The translations under genes and the position numbers were made by a program. From Shewanella benthica (lineage in GTDB: Bacteria; Pseudomonadota; Gammaproteobacteria; Enterobacterales; Shewanellaceae), in the NCBI GenBank assembly GCA_023284085.1, contig JAKVHY010000008.1:93313-157312 (forward strand): a stretch of DNA of 64,000 bases. Reading direction: 5' to 3'. Under the pieces are notes generated by a model. It saw only the letters and a program-made list of their open reading frames with translations. It was not told where the DNA came from and did no database searches. This document shows, piece after piece, positions 19,077 through 29,800 of the stretch. Within the stretch, counting starts at the first letter, position 1; each line of letters starts with the position of its first letter.

Positions 19077-19292
19077 ATGGTTTTTATCGATTTAACCACA
19101 CTTCGTTGTCCATTAGTGTTAGTCAAAGTCAAACTCGCATTGAAAAAACTCAGCAGCGACGATGTACTTTGTGTTTCGTTATCAGACACTGGCTCTAGAC
19201 AAGATGTTCCCCGATTTTTAAAAAAAGTCGGTTACCGTTACTCAGAAGTGAGAAATGATGACCGGGTATTAACATTAGAAATCGCTAAATAG
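19077..19292 (+). CDS. TusA/SirA family sulfurtransferase-like protein
   Basis: The 71-aa protein MVFIDLTTLRCPLVLVKVKLALKKLSSDDVLCV has the TusA-family CPxP-like signature in the form RCPLVLVK with a single conserved Cys near residue 11. These small proteins carry persulfide sulfur between proteins, as in tRNA 2-thiolation or molybdenum cofactor pathways. The gene lies 58 bp before perM on the same strand, a pairing common in Vibrio and Shewanella. Which of the TusA paralogues it represents cannot be told from here. Confidence 0.85.
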   Translation: MVFIDLTTLRCPLVLVKVKLALKKLSSDDVLCVSLSDTGSRQDVPRFLKKVGYRYSEVRNDDRVLTLEIAK

Positions 19293-19350
19293 CGGGGCGC
19301 CCTGCACAATGACAACGAGACGATCAACAGTTTATTTTCAGGAATGGTGA

Positions 19351-20433
19351 ATGTTAACTTTATTGACAACTTGGTATAAAGAACGCTTTAGCGATCCCCA
19401 AGCGGTGACCTTAGTCTTTATTTTGATTGGGATAGCCTTAGCTATCTATTTTGCGGGGGGCTTGTTGGCGCCCTTGTTGGTGGCCTTAGTGCTGGCCTTC
19501 TTACTCGAGTGGCCAGTGGCACAAATGTCCAGACTAGGCATTAATCGCACTACGGCTGCCTCATTAGTGTTAGTCATGTTTGTGGGTGTTATGTTGCTGC
19601 TGATCTTCGGTCTGGTTCCCAGTATATGGAAACAGGGACTAGCCTTGGTCACCGACTTGCCGACCATGCTCGATAAAGGCTTGCTCATCGTTCAAGGTTA
19701 CGTCAATCAGTATCCGCAGTTTGTTAATCCGGATCAGCTCGATACTATGGTTCATGAGCTGAAGAAGATGCTGGACACACAGCACCTGTTGGATATAGGT
19801 AAGCAAATTCTTGGCTATTCTGCATCCTTGTTAGTCTTGATGGTATACGCCATTTTGGTTCCATTATTGGTATTTTTCTTTCTTAAAGATAAAGACGAGC
19901 TGCTGCGTGGCAGTAAGCGATTTATTCCGACGAATCGAGATCTCGCCCATAAGGTCTGGATTGAGATGAACCAGCAGATATTTAACTACATCCGAGGCAA
20001 AGTGATAGAGATAGTCATCATAGGTGTGGTGAGCTACATTTTCTTCGCCGTGATGGATCTCAGGTATGCAGCCCTATTAGGTGTGTTGACCGGTTTTTCA
20101 GTACTCATTCCCTACGTTGGCGCAACCTTAGTGACCCTACCTATCGCGCTGGTGGCCTTCTTTCAATGGGGGATCAGCCCAGAATTTGGCTACCTTATGT
20201 TAGGTTACGGTATTATTCAGGCATTAGATGGTAACGTATTGGTGCCCATTCTTTTCTCCGATGCGGTGGATCTACATCCGGTGTTCATTATTGCGGCGGT
20301 GTTGATTTTCGGCGGACTATGGGGCGTGTGGGGAGTGTTCTTCGCCATACCTTTAGCCTCTCTGGTTAAGGCGGTATTAAATGCCTGGCCGACACTAGAA
20401 TCTCAGGTTGAGCCAGTAGAAACAGAGTCGTGA
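19351..20433 (+). CDS. perM: AI-2E family transporter, PerM type
   Basis: The ATG at 19351 has AGGA 7 nt upstream. The 360-aa membrane protein has about eight hydrophobic segments and the family landmarks PSIWKQGLALVTDLP, DKDELLRGSKRFIP and VLIPYVGATLVTLPIALVAFFQWG. The AI-2E exporter family includes TqsA and PerM; PerM's substrate is not established. It ends at a strong terminator and is convergent with argP. Confidence 0.88.
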   Translation: MLTLLTTWYKERFSDPQAVTLVFILIGIALAIYFAGGLLAPLLVALVLAFLLEWPVAQMSRLGINRTTAASLVLVMFVGVMLLLIFGLVPSIWKQGLALVTDLPTMLDKGLLIVQGYVNQYPQFVNPDQLDTMVHELKKMLDTQHLLDIGKQILGYSASLLVLMVYAILVPLLVFFFLKDKDELLRGSKRFIPTNRDLAHKVWIEMNQQIFNYIRGKVIEIVIIGVVSYIFFAVMDLRYAALLGVLTGFSVLIPYVGATLVTLPIALVAFFQWGISPEFGYLMLGYGIIQALDGNVLVPILFSDAVDLHPVFIIAAVLIFGGLWGVWGVFFAIPLASLVKAVLNAWPTLESQVEPVETES

Positions 20434-20454
20434 ATTGACTTGATTAACCTGTTT

Positions 20455-20478
20455 AAAAGGGCCTGAGGCCCTTTTTTT
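20455..20478 (+). terminator. Terminator of perM
   Basis: AAAAGGGCC-TGA-GGCCCTTTTTTT, 20 bp after the stop. Confidence 0.9.
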
Positions 20479-20510
20479 ATGGCTGATTGTTGAGTGAACT
20501 AGTTGATAAA

Positions 20511-21404
20511 TTAATCATGGCACAGGGATTGTTTCGCCGTTACCGCCAGAGACCGATAGATGATGGTGGTCTGTTTGGCTTTAATGTTCCAATGTTGCCA
20601 ATAAAGGGGTACACGCTTTCTCTTGCCAGGGGTGATCTCAATTAGTAGACCTTTCTCCAGCAATGGCTCGGCTTGAAGATGGCCTACTAGACCGTAGCCT
20701 AATCCCTGTAAAATGGCATCGAGAAAACTTTCTGAGGAGGGGATCTTGTGCTCACGCCAGCTGCCGGTTCTCATCTTAAAGTATTGGCTCAGATACTGCT
20801 CATGAAGTTTGTCTTTAGTTGAGAACACCACCGCAGGCGCTAACTCCAGAGAGGTTTGCGAGACGGTTATGGGGAAATATCGCTCGATAAATTCAGGTGT
20901 TGCGACGCAAAGGTACTCCATATCCCCCAGATATTCACTGCTGCAACCGGTAAGTGCTTGTTTGCTTGTGGTGACGCAGCCAACCGCCTCGCCATTTTTT
21001 AATAAATGATGGGTGTAAGACTCATCATCGACAATCAGCTCAAGTAGCCATTGATGTCGCTTAAATACTTCACTCAACGCGGGTAAGAACCAGGTTGCTA
21101 AACTGTCGGCATTGACGGCTATCTTCACTATGGTGGGTAAGCTTGGATCGTCTACATTCATCTCCACTCTGAGCTCACTTTCTAATAACTCCACTTGAGA
21201 ATAGTGACGTAATAAACGCTTACCGGTAGCCGTTGCTTCGACAGGTGTAGTACGTATGACTAAGGCTTGGCCGATTCTCTCCTCCAGCTGCTTTATCCGT
21301 TGTGACACGGCAGATTGAGTGATGCAGAGTACCTTGGCCGCGCGTTCGAAACCGCCCTCGGAGATCACTATGGAGAGGGCGCGCAGGTGTGCATAGTCGA
21401 GCAA
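20511..21404 (-). CDS. argP: LysR-family regulator ArgP (IciA)
   Basis: The start is TTG (21404-21402), with AAGGAGT 7 nt upstream. The 297-aa protein has an N-terminal winged helix (LRALSIVISEGGFERAAKVLCITQSAVSQRIKQLEERIGQALVIRTTPVEAT) and a LysR effector domain. ArgP senses arginine and lysine; in E. coli it activates argO when arginine is bound. Here it is transcribed divergently from argO across a 128-bp gap that carries a perfect long palindrome, the expected arrangement for control by this regulator. Confidence 0.92.
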   Translation of the reverse strand: MLDYAHLRALSIVISEGGFERAAKVLCITQSAVSQRIKQLEERIGQALVIRTTPVEATATGKRLLRHYSQVELLESELRVEMNVDDPSLPTIVKIAVNADSLATWFLPALSEVFKRHQWLLELIVDDESYTHHLLKNGEAVGCVTTSKQALTGCSSEYLGDMEYLCVATPEFIERYFPITVSQTSLELAPAVVFSTKDKLHEQYLSQYFKMRTGSWREHKIPSSESFLDAILQGLGYGLVGHLQAEPLLEKGLLIEITPGKRKRVPLYWQHWNIKAKQTTIIYRSLAVTAKQSLCHD

Positions 21405-21430
21405 AATATGACTCCTTGGAATGAAGTGGG

Positions 21431-21457
21431 TGGTGTATAAGTTTTACTTATACACCA
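21431..21457. promoter_or_regulatory. Palindromic candidate ArgP operator between argP and argO
   Basis: TGGTGTATAAGT-TTT-ACTTATACACCA is a perfect 12-bp inverted repeat with a 3-bp centre and contains the T-N11-A pattern of LysR-type sites. It is 27 bp upstream of argP and about 75 bp upstream of argO. Confidence 0.65.
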
Positions 21458-21532
21458 TAAAAAAGATTAGTTATATTTATTTATCCAGCTTGTGTACGCT
21501 TGAGACCAATCAGATGTTTTTAGGAAAAACCA

Positions 21533-22144
21533 ATGCAGGCATTCATTCAAGGTGTAGGAATAGGCGGTAGCCTTATCATGGCAGTAGGGGCGCAAAATGC
21601 GTTTGTACTCAAACAAGGCTTAAAACGTTCACACTCTCTGCCCATTGCCGCCCTGTGCTCTATCATAGATGCCTTGATGATCACCGCGGGTGTTGCGGGT
21701 TTAGGCCATCTTATTTTGGCATTTCCCTTGATAAAGGACATTGCCAGTATTGGTGGAGCCATTTTTCTACTGGTCTATGGTGCCAGGGCGCTCAAGTCAT
21801 CGTTTAATGAGCAGAGTCTGGATCAGGGGACTAATAGTGGTACCGGGACGCTAAAAGCGGCCGTGTTAACCACATTAGGCATCAGTCTACTCAACCCTCA
21901 TCTGTATTTAGACACAGTGGTGTTATTGGGCAGCATCAGTGCTCAATTTGAAGGGGCCGATAGACCTTTGTTTGGCGCAGGCGCCGTTCTGGCTTCTTTC
22001 GTGTGGTTTTTTAGCTTAAGTTTTGGTGCCAGATATTTGAGCCCACTGTTTGAGAAGCCTAAAGCCTGGAGTTACCTGGACCGGTTTATCTGCCTGACCA
22101 TGTGGACGATTGCTTTGGTCTTGATATGGCCCTATTTCGCTTAG
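21533..22144 (+). CDS. argO: Arginine exporter ArgO (LysE family)
   Basis: The ATG at 21533 has AGGA 7 nt upstream. The 203-aa protein has six hydrophobic segments and the LysE signature GIGIGGSLIMAVGAQNAFVLKQGLKR near the N-terminus, plus SLLNPHLYLDTVVLLGS. It exports arginine (and canavanine) across the inner membrane. It is divergent from its predicted regulator argP and ends at a bidirectional terminator shared with bcp. Confidence 0.93.
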   Translation: MQAFIQGVGIGGSLIMAVGAQNAFVLKQGLKRSHSLPIAALCSIIDALMITAGVAGLGHLILAFPLIKDIASIGGAIFLLVYGARALKSSFNEQSLDQGTNSGTGTLKAAVLTTLGISLLNPHLYLDTVVLLGSISAQFEGADRPLFGAGAVLASFVWFFSLSFGARYLSPLFEKPKAWSYLDRFICLTMWTIALVLIWPYFA

Positions 22145-22184
22145 ATTTCTCTCTAGCACTTTTTGTTTATGTGTTTTATAAGCA

Positions 22185-22213
22185 CAAAAAAGCCCGCGAT
22201 GAGCGGGCTTTTG
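22185..22213. terminator. Bidirectional terminator between argO and bcp
   Basis: CAAAAAAGCCCGC-GATGA-GCGGGCTTTTG, stem of seven pairs flanked by A- and T-runs. Confidence 0.9.
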
Positions 22214-22232
22214 TTTGCATAAGTTGATTGAA

Positions 22233-22703
22233 TTAGTCTTGCTTAAGATGTTTAAGCACAACTTCATGATGCTCTTTAGTCTTAAACTTGTTAAACAGGT
22301 GACTGATTTTACCATCTTGTCCAACTAAGAAGCTCAACCTATGGATACCGTCATAGACTTTGCCCATAAATTTTTTCTCTCCCCAGATACCGAAGGCATC
22401 GGCTATGGCATGATCTTCATCACTGAGAAGAGAGAAGTTCAATTCCTGCTTTTGTGCAAATCGTGCCAGCTTAGGGACTGGGTCTGGGCTAATGCCTAAT
22501 ACCGTGACTTTCAAGTCATTGAGTGCTTGCATGCTATCTCTAAGGCCGCAAGCTTGAACGGTACAGCCTGGTGTAGAGGCCTTGGGGTAGAAATAGACTA
22601 GAACAGGACCACTATTCAAACACTCTTTCAGAGAGATGAGCTTATCGTTTTGGTTTTTTAGCTCGAAGAGTGGGGCGTTATCGCCTGCAGTTAATGTATT
22701 CAT
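22233..22703 (-). CDS. bcp: Thioredoxin-dependent thiol peroxidase Bcp
   Basis: The 156-aa peroxiredoxin starts MNTLTAGDNAPLFELKNQNDK and has the peroxidatic Cys in ASTPGCTVQACGLRD, with a second Cys five residues later that forms the intramolecular disulfide in atypical Bcp enzymes. It reduces hydrogen peroxide and alkyl hydroperoxides in the cytoplasm using thioredoxin. It starts 9 bp after gcvR, so the two form an operon, as in E. coli. Confidence 0.94.
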   Translation of the reverse strand: MNTLTAGDNAPLFELKNQNDKLISLKECLNSGPVLVYFYPKASTPGCTVQACGLRDSMQALNDLKVTVLGISPDPVPKLARFAQKQELNFSLLSDEDHAIADAFGIWGEKKFMGKVYDGIHRLSFLVGQDGKISHLFNKFKTKEHHEVVLKHLKQD

Positions 22704-22712
22704 TTAAAACTC

Positions 22713-23252
22713 CTAGTTACTCGTGATGCCCTGCATGCGTTCGATGATACAGTCTAATGACATCTCTGAAGCCAGTTCATTGATGCTGGTTTCCAACTTA
22801 TCCAGTTCGACTTTCTCCGGGACATTGATCGTTAGGAAAACATGTTGACTTGGATTTCCCTGAGCGTCTTCTTCTGCATGGGACCTCACCGCGGCGAGAT
22901 CTAAGGAGCGATCGGCAAGGAACTGAGTGATGTTTCCCATGGTGCCGCGCTGGTCTTGTCCGGTAAAGGTCACTTGCAGACGCGATATATAGTTGTGCGC
23001 CGTGTGCTTAGACGTGCGCTTCATCACCGTCATCAACTCGAGTTCAACGCTTAAGGCGGGGAGATGGGTTTCCATCTTAGTTATCGAGGCCCAGGAGCCT
23101 GATAGCATCATGATCAAGGTGAATTCATTGCCAAATAAGGCCATTCGACTGTCGACGATGTCACAGTCACATTCACTTGCAAGTCTTGCAAACTTACTGA
23201 CAATTCCTGGGCGATCTGAGCCCATAGCAGTAACGACAAGATGATTGGACAT
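22713..23252 (-). CDS. gcvR: Glycine cleavage system transcriptional repressor GcvR
   Basis: The 179-aa protein has two ACT domains: MSNHLVVTAMGSDRPGIVSKFARLASECDCDIVDSRMALFG at the N-terminus and LQVTFTGQDQRGTMGNITQFLADRSLDLAAVRSHAEED in the second half. GcvR binds glycine and antagonises the activator GcvA rather than binding DNA alone. It is divergent from dapA and upstream of bcp, the same order as in E. coli. Confidence 0.92.
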   Translation of the reverse strand: MSNHLVVTAMGSDRPGIVSKFARLASECDCDIVDSRMALFGNEFTLIMMLSGSWASITKMETHLPALSVELELMTVMKRTSKHTAHNYISRLQVTFTGQDQRGTMGNITQFLADRSLDLAAVRSHAEEDAQGNPSQHVFLTINVPEKVELDKLETSINELASEMSLDCIIERMQGITSN

Positions 23253-23488
23253 GAATTTTCCTTATTTATAGCCAGCTTTGTACATAAATGCATCATTTCA
23301 GGTGCATTTCTCTATTGTGACTAATGCTACCACAAGATCGTAGAGATGAGATCCCCGTCTGATACAACAAACTTGTCATTACATACACTGCATGGTGAAA
23401 AAATCTTAACGCGATTCAATCGTTGAAATGCTTGTTTTTAATGGACAGCATCAGTACCATAGCCAGTCCTGAATCCTGGGGAAGTCAC

Positions 23489-24373
23489 ATGATAAACGGA
23501 AGCATCGTAGCCTTAATCACACCACTAAATAGTGATGGCACAGTAGATTATACAAGTCTTGAAAAGTTAGTTGAGTACCATATTACAGAAGGCACAGATG
23601 CCATCGTTGCCGTAGGTACCACAGGTGAGTCTGCCACACTTCCTATATCGGAACATATTGCAGTCGTAGGGCAAACGGTAAAATTTGCATCTGGGCGCAT
23701 TCCTGTAATAGGCGGAAATGGCGCCAATGCAACGGCAGAAGCGATAGAACTGACCAAGGCGCAAAACAAACTTGGTGTTGCGGCTATGTTAGGTGTTACG
23801 CCTTATTACAATAAGCCAAGCCCTAAGGGCTTGATTGCCCATTATACGGCCGTCGCTGCCAGTACGGATATTCCACAAATTCTTTATAACGTTCCTGGCC
23901 GTACGGCCGTTGACATGTTGCCTGAGACCATAGCGCAGCTGGTTGAAGTTCCCAATATCATAGGTGTTAAAGACGCCACTGGTGATGTTGCTCGGGTGAA
24001 ACAATTACGTGCACTGTGCGGAAATGACTTCCTGCTTTATAGTGGTGACGACGCCACCGCGAGAGAGTTTTTGACTTTAGGTGGTGATGGTGTCATCTCG
24101 GTCGCCAATAACATAGTGCCAAAGCTGTTTAAATTGATGTGTGACGCCGCATTAGCCGGTGACGCTCAAGCCGCTATGGCTGCTGAAGATCAGATAAAAG
24201 GTCTATTCAGTGCGCTATTTTGCGAAGCTAATCCTATACCAGTGAAATGGGCCGCCCATAAGATGGGCTTGATCAGTCAAGGTGATATTAGATTACCATT
24301 GACGGAACTTTCTACCGAGTTCCATGGTCTGTTGTTAGATGCAATGAAAAATGCCCGAATTGAGGTTAAATAA
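23489..24373 (+). CDS. dapA: 4-hydroxy-tetrahydrodipicolinate synthase
   Basis: The start at 23489 ([32 protein letters not shown]) has GGGGAAG 6 nt upstream and gives 294 aa; the frame open to 23423 is not family-like. Landmarks are the GTTGES motif, the catalytic Tyr in [11 protein letters not shown], the Schiff-base Lys in [10 protein letters not shown], and YSGDDATA. It condenses pyruvate with aspartate semialdehyde in lysine and diaminopimelate synthesis. bamC follows after 3 bp. Confidence 0.96.
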   Translation: MINGSIVALITPLNSDGTVDYTSLEKLVEYHITEGTDAIVAVGTTGESATLPISEHIAVVGQTVKFASGRIPVIGGNGANATAEAIELTKAQNKLGVAAMLGVTPYYNKPSPKGLIAHYTAVAASTDIPQILYNVPGRTAVDMLPETIAQLVEVPNIIGVKDATGDVARVKQLRALCGNDFLLYSGDDATAREFLTLGGDGVISVANNIVPKLFKLMCDAALAGDAQAAMAAEDQIKGLFSALFCEANPIPVKWAAHKMGLISQGDIRLPLTELSTEFHGLLLDAMKNARIEVK

Positions 24374-24376
24374 TAG

Positions 24377-25498
24377 ATGTTGAAGAAAGTGACTCCTTTA
24401 GTACTGATTGCCGCAGTTACCGCGTGTAGCTCTCCTGCCGATAGAAGGCAGGCCAATGGCGGTGATGAGTATACCAACGTACTCGTTGAATCGGCTTTAA
24501 TTATACCCGAAGGCCTTAATACGCCGGTATTTAGTAAAGAATACGATATTCCTAAACCGGGTAGCAAAGCTCACGCAAGCTTAGTGGGTAAGCAGCTGGA
24601 TATTCGCCCACCTCTGCAGGTTTTACCTATGGCCGAAGGGACCCATGTCGAGGAAGGCAGTGACAATATTAAAATTGTCGTAGAGTCCATCGACATTGAT
24701 ATCGAACTGAAGAATGAATTGTTCGATGTGATCAAAGATTATTTAGCGAGTAAATCAATCGTTATTCTTAACGAAGATTTTGACAAAGGTTTGATTGAAA
24801 CTGATTGGATCGAGAATAAAGAAGTGATCGATTCTAATTTCTGGGGTAGCGATGAAATCTATACCCTGCGTCAACGTTATGAATTTCAAATCGATGTTCG
24901 TCCACATGGCCGTAGTGGTAACTTGATGATCGATCTTATCGATCATGAAGAGAACTTCGACGGTAAACAACAAGACATCATACTGACCGGCGAAGATAAG
25001 CGAAGATACACTATCGATATGCTGAACAATGCCGTTGCGTATATGAGTATCAAACGTAATCAAGCGATCAAAGCCAAGCGTCTGCGGGAAAGTCTCGGTA
25101 TTGACGTGAATATAGTGAAAGGCACCGGCCCAGAGGTCGAGGGTGAAGATCTTGTTGCTTCATACTGGTTAGCAGAAGCACCGTTCAAACGAACCTGGGA
25201 GCGCTTGCGCATCGTCTTGCCTGAGATGGGCTTCGAGGTTGTCGATATGGACAGGAACAAGGGTCTTTACTATATCAATGTGACCGATGATTCAGGTTTT
25301 TGGAGTTCGCTCTGGAATGAAAAGGAGCTCCCCGTTAAAGAAGGCTCCTACCGCATGATGCTGGAAGATGATACCGATGCAGAAAAGACTCGCGTCTATC
25401 TGCGTGATTCATCGGACAAGCCATTAACCAATGAGGTTGTTGAAGCTGTTTATGATGGTTTCTCTGAATTGATGCAGGAAGATCGTAAGATCCGTTAA
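24377..25498 (+). CDS. bamC: Outer membrane protein assembly factor BamC (NlpB)
   Basis: The 373-aa lipoprotein begins MLKKVTPLVLIAAVTAC|SSPADRRQANGGDEYTN, with the lipobox Cys at residue 17. The N-terminal unstructured stretch and the two helix-grip domains of BamC follow (about 95-210 and 255-370). It is part of the BAM complex that inserts beta-barrel proteins into the outer membrane. It is 3 bp after dapA, the conserved dapA-bamC operon, and ends at a terminator. Only the downstream purC of the enteric order is missing. Confidence 0.92.
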   Translation: MLKKVTPLVLIAAVTACSSPADRRQANGGDEYTNVLVESALIIPEGLNTPVFSKEYDIPKPGSKAHASLVGKQLDIRPPLQVLPMAEGTHVEEGSDNIKIVVESIDIDIELKNELFDVIKDYLASKSIVILNEDFDKGLIETDWIENKEVIDSNFWGSDEIYTLRQRYEFQIDVRPHGRSGNLMIDLIDHEENFDGKQQDIILTGEDKRRYTIDMLNNAVAYMSIKRNQAIKAKRLRESLGIDVNIVKGTGPEVEGEDLVASYWLAEAPFKRTWERLRIVLPEMGFEVVDMDRNKGLYYINVTDDSGFWSSLWNEKELPVKEGSYRMMLEDDTDAEKTRVYLRDSSDKPLTNEVVEAVYDGFSELMQEDRKIR

Positions 25499-25518
25499 GC
25501 TCATTGGTAAAACAATCC

Positions 25519-25548
25519 CGAAAAGGAGGCATTTAGCCTCCTTTTTTA
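25519..25548 (+). terminator. Terminator of dapA-bamC
   Basis: AAAAGGAGGC-ATTTA-GCCTCCTTTTTT. Confidence 0.9.
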
Positions 25549-25795
25549 TTGCCTTCATCTTGACTCGCATGTAACGCCTGACATCAGACATTCTACTCTA
25601 GCATCGCCTTTTCCATCACACTTCACTATTCTCGCTCTCCTGAAAGCATTAACTTCTACAAAAATTAGACGGGACTTGAACTATTCTCTGTTGTTAACTC
25701 AATGTATCAATTGTAAGTAAAGGTAAAACCCCTTGAAGCACTATGAGCGATGAGTAAACTAGCAGCATAAAAAGAAGTAGTATTTTGGGAACTTG

Positions 25796-26881
25796 ATGAA
25801 AAAAATAATAATATTGTTAATACTCTTGCCTCTTGCTTGGTTTATCTATCAAGAAGTCGCGCCAGAGAGCATTTCTGTGGCCAAGAAACAGAGGCCAATG
25901 GCCAACGTGGTGGTGGCTAAGGCGACAATTGAGCCTATTCGGGACGAAGTAGAAGCTTTGGGGACCAGTAAGGCCAATGAATCGATAACCGTCACTCCGA
26001 AAGTTACCGAGGTGGCGACCAAGATCAACTTTGAAGACGGTGATATCGTTAAAAAAGGCCGTTTACTGGTTCAACTTCAGGACAGAGAGCAAAGAGCCCG
26101 GGTGAAAGTCGCCAAGGTACGTGTCAGAGATCATATGCGTGAACTGGACAGGATACGCTCCTTGGTCACTAGTCAGACCATAGCCGAGCTCGAACGTGAC
26201 AGATTACAGACCTTGATTGATACCGCCAAGGCGGAATTGGAGCAAGCTCAAGCAGCCCTTGCCGACAGGAAGATATTAGCACCATTCAATGGTCGATTAG
26301 GCCTACGTCAAGTCAGCGTAGGCAGTCTGTTGACCCCGGGAACTGTGATCACCACCTTAGATGATATTTCTGTGATCAAGTTGGATTTCTCTGTGCCAGA
26401 GCGCTTCTTACGTTCTCTTGCCATAGGCAAAACTGTCGAAGCCACTGCGGTAGCATTCCCTGGGGAACTCCTCACTGGTAAGGTGATCTCCATCGACAGT
26501 CGGATTAATCCGACCACTCGAGCCGTTATCGTCAGAGCCGAGCTCCCCAATCCAGACCATCGCTTGATGCCGGGTATGTTGATGAAAGTCACCTTGATCC
26601 AACAGAGTCGTGAAGCCCTTATTTTGCCAGAGTCGGCGATCATCCCCATTCAGGACAGGCATTATGTCTATCTGGTCAACGATGAAAATGTCATCGTTCG
26701 ACGTCAGGTTACCTTAGGTCTACGTAAGCGTGGCTGGGTCGAAGTGCTCGATGGGGTCAAGTTAGATGAACAGGTGGTTATTCGGGGGATCTTGAAGGTC
26801 AGGCCCGGGGACAAGGTAAAGGTTCAGTTCAGTGAGCGTTTTAGTTTTCTAAAACAAGCTAAAGTTGGGCCAACCGCATGA
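25796..26881 (+). CDS. RND efflux periplasmic adaptor (membrane fusion protein)
   Basis: The 361-aa protein starts MKKIIILLILLPLAWFIYQEVAPE, a single N-terminal anchor or signal, followed by the biotinyl-lipoyl half (EALGTSKANESITVTPKVTEVATKINFEDGDIVKKGRLLVQL), an alpha-hairpin (about 100-155) and the second lipoyl half (ADRKILAPFNGRLGLRQVSVGSLLTPGT), then beta-barrel domains. It links an inner-membrane RND pump to an outer-membrane channel. The stop overlaps the start of the pump gene, so they are translationally coupled. No outer-membrane factor or regulator gene is adjacent. Confidence 0.92.
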   Translation: MKKIIILLILLPLAWFIYQEVAPESISVAKKQRPMANVVVAKATIEPIRDEVEALGTSKANESITVTPKVTEVATKINFEDGDIVKKGRLLVQLQDREQRARVKVAKVRVRDHMRELDRIRSLVTSQTIAELERDRLQTLIDTAKAELEQAQAALADRKILAPFNGRLGLRQVSVGSLLTPGTVITTLDDISVIKLDFSVPERFLRSLAIGKTVEATAVAFPGELLTGKVISIDSRINPTTRAVIVRAELPNPDHRLMPGMLMKVTLIQQSREALILPESAIIPIQDRHYVYLVNDENVIVRRQVTLGLRKRGWVEVLDGVKLDEQVVIRGILKVRPGDKVKVQFSERFSFLKQAKVGPTA

Positions 26882-29800
26882 TGTTAACCGATCTTTCTGT
26901 GAAGCGTCCGGTCTTCGCTTCGGTGATCAGCATATTGCTTATCGCTTTTGGCTTAGTGGCGTTCGACAAGTTACCCTTGAGAGAATACCCCAATATCGAT
27001 CCGCCTGTGGTGTCGATACAGACCAATTATCGTGGAGCCAGCGCCTCTGTGGTCGAAAGCCGTATCACACAGCTGGTGGAAGATAGAATCAGTGGCGTCG
27101 AAGGCATACGTCATATCAGCTCCTCGAGTCGTGACGGACGCTCTACCGTGACCCTGGAATTCGATGTCGACCGTGACATCGAAGCTGCCGCCAATGACAT
27201 TCGTGACAGGGTTTCGGGCCTATTAAACAATTTACCCGAAGAGGCTGAGCCGCCTGAAGTACAGAAAGCCAATGGCGGTGATGAGGTGATCATGTGGTTA
27301 AACCTGGTTTCAGATCAGATGACCACACTGCAGCTCACCGATTATGCCCGGCGTTATCTGACCGATCGATTATCAGTTATCGATGGCGTGGCGAATATTC
27401 GTATCGGTGGCGGCAAGGTATACGCCATGCGAATTTGGATCGACAGACAAGCTCTGGCAGCGCGAAATTTAACGGTGGCCGACATAGAAAGAGTGCTGAA
27501 ATCTGAGAATGTTGAGCTACCTGCGGGCTCGGTTGAGTCCAAAGAACGGCACTTTACTGTGCGCGTCGAGCGTAGCTTTAGCACTGTGGAGGATTTTGCC
27601 AACCTGGTGCTGAGCGAGGGTGACGATGGTTATCTGATCAGGCTTGGGGATGTCGCTCGGGTAGAAATAGGCTCCGAAGAGGAGCGTATCATGTTCAGAG
27701 GTAACCGAGAGGCCATGATAGGTCTTGGGGTCTCAAAACAATCCACGGCCAATACCTTAGACGTGTCGAGGGCGACCAATGCCTTAGTGGATGAGCTAAA
27801 CCCGACTCTGCCCGCCGGTATGCAGATAAAACGCTCCTATGATAGCTCAGTGTTTATCGAGGCTTCGGTGAAGGAGGTGTATCAGACGCTGTTTATCGCC
27901 ATGTTCTTGGTTATCATCGTCATCTACCTGTTTCTCGGTAGTGTGCGCGCCATGTTGATCCCGGCTTTGACCGTACCCGTGTCCCTAATGGCGACGTTCA
28001 TCGTGCTCTACGCGCTGGGTTACACCATAAATCTACTGACCTTGCTGGCGATGATTTTGGCCATCGGCATGGTGGTGGATGATGCCATCGTGGTGCTGGA
28101 GAATATTCACCGCCGAATAGAGGAGGGGGATTCGCCCTTGAAGGCGGCCTACCTTGGCTCCCGAGAGGTGGCATTTGCCGTTGTCGCCACCACTCTGGTG
28201 CTGGTGGCGGTCTTTATGCCGATCACGTTCCTCGAAGGTGACATAGGTAAACTATTTAAAGAGTTTGCCGTGACTATGAGCGCCGCCGTTATTTTCTCGA
28301 GCATTGTCGCCCTGACCCTGAGTCCCATGATGTGCTCTAAATTGCTCAAACCCGCAGGGAATGATCCTTGGTTAGTGCGCAAGGTCGATGCCGGTATGAG
28401 CTATGTCTCTGACAAGTATCGTCAGCTGTTGACCAAGGCCATGTCTCATCCGGTGATTGTGACCTCGCTGATTGTGGTTGCACTGGGCTCGAGCGTGGCC
28501 TTGTTTACGGTGGTGCCCCAGGAATTTGCTCCTAGAGAGGACAGAGGCTCTATGTTTCTTATCGTCAATGGTCCTCAAGGCGCGAGTTTCGAATATATCG
28601 AGTCCTACATGGATGAGATCGAAACACGTCTGATGCCCTTGGTTGACAGTGGGGATATCAAGCGGCTTTTAATCAGGGCGCCGAGAAGTTTTGGCAGCAG
28701 TGCCGATTTCTCTAACGGCATGGCCATTATCGTATTGGAAGATTGGGCGGTGCGTCGAAGCGCTGCAGAGATAACCACAGATATACGCGGGCGACTGTCC
28801 GATCTCGCCGGGATCAGGGCCTTTCCTGTGATGAGACAAGCTTTCGGTCGTGGTGTCGGCAAACCGGTGCAATTTGTACTCGGTGGACCCAGCTACGAGG
28901 AGTTGGCCAGATGGCGCGACATCATCCTCGAGAAAGCCAAAGACAATCCCAATCTGGTGGGATTGGATCATGATTATAAGGAGACTAAGCCTCAACTTAG
29001 GGTGATCATAGATAAAGACAGGGCGGCAGATCTGGGTGTCTCAATTTCTCACATCGGCAGAACATTAGAGTCTATGCTGGGCTCACGCCTGGTCACCACC
29101 TTCATGCGAGAAGGCAAGGAATATGACGTCATCATAGAGGGCAATCGAGAAAATCAAAATACCGCCAGAGATCTGGAGAACATCTATGTTCGCTCGGACA
29201 GGAGTCAGGCCTTGATCCCCTTGTCGAACCTAGTGAGTGTCGAAGAGTTTGCCGATGCCAGCAGGCTTAACCGTTATAATCGTATGCGAGCAATCACCTT
29301 AGAGGCAAACCTTGCCGAGGGTTATAGTCTGGGTGAGGCGCTGGATTACCTTAATGAGCTTTCCGCTACATATCTGCCCGCAGAAGCTGTGATCAGTTAT
29401 AAGGGCCAGTCACTGGATTATCAAAGTTCGGGCAGCTCTATGTACTTCGTGTTTGCTTTGGCCTTAGGCATCGTATTTCTGGTACTGGCGGCTCAGTTTG
29501 AGAGCTTTGTTCACCCCATGGTGATCATGCTCACAGTGCCTCTGGCAACGCTTGGCGCTCTGATTGGACTCTATTTAACCGATCAGAGTCTCAACATCTA
29601 CAGTCAGATAGGCATCATCATGTTGGTGGGATTAGCGGCCAAGAATGGCATCTTGATCGTCGAGTTTGCTAACCAGCTAAGAGACAGGGGGCTTGAGTTT
29701 GAACAGGCTATTATCCAGGCTGCCTCCCAGCGACTCAGGCCCATACTGATGACGGGCATCACCACAGCTGCTGGCGCTATTCCCCTGGTTATGGCTCAAG

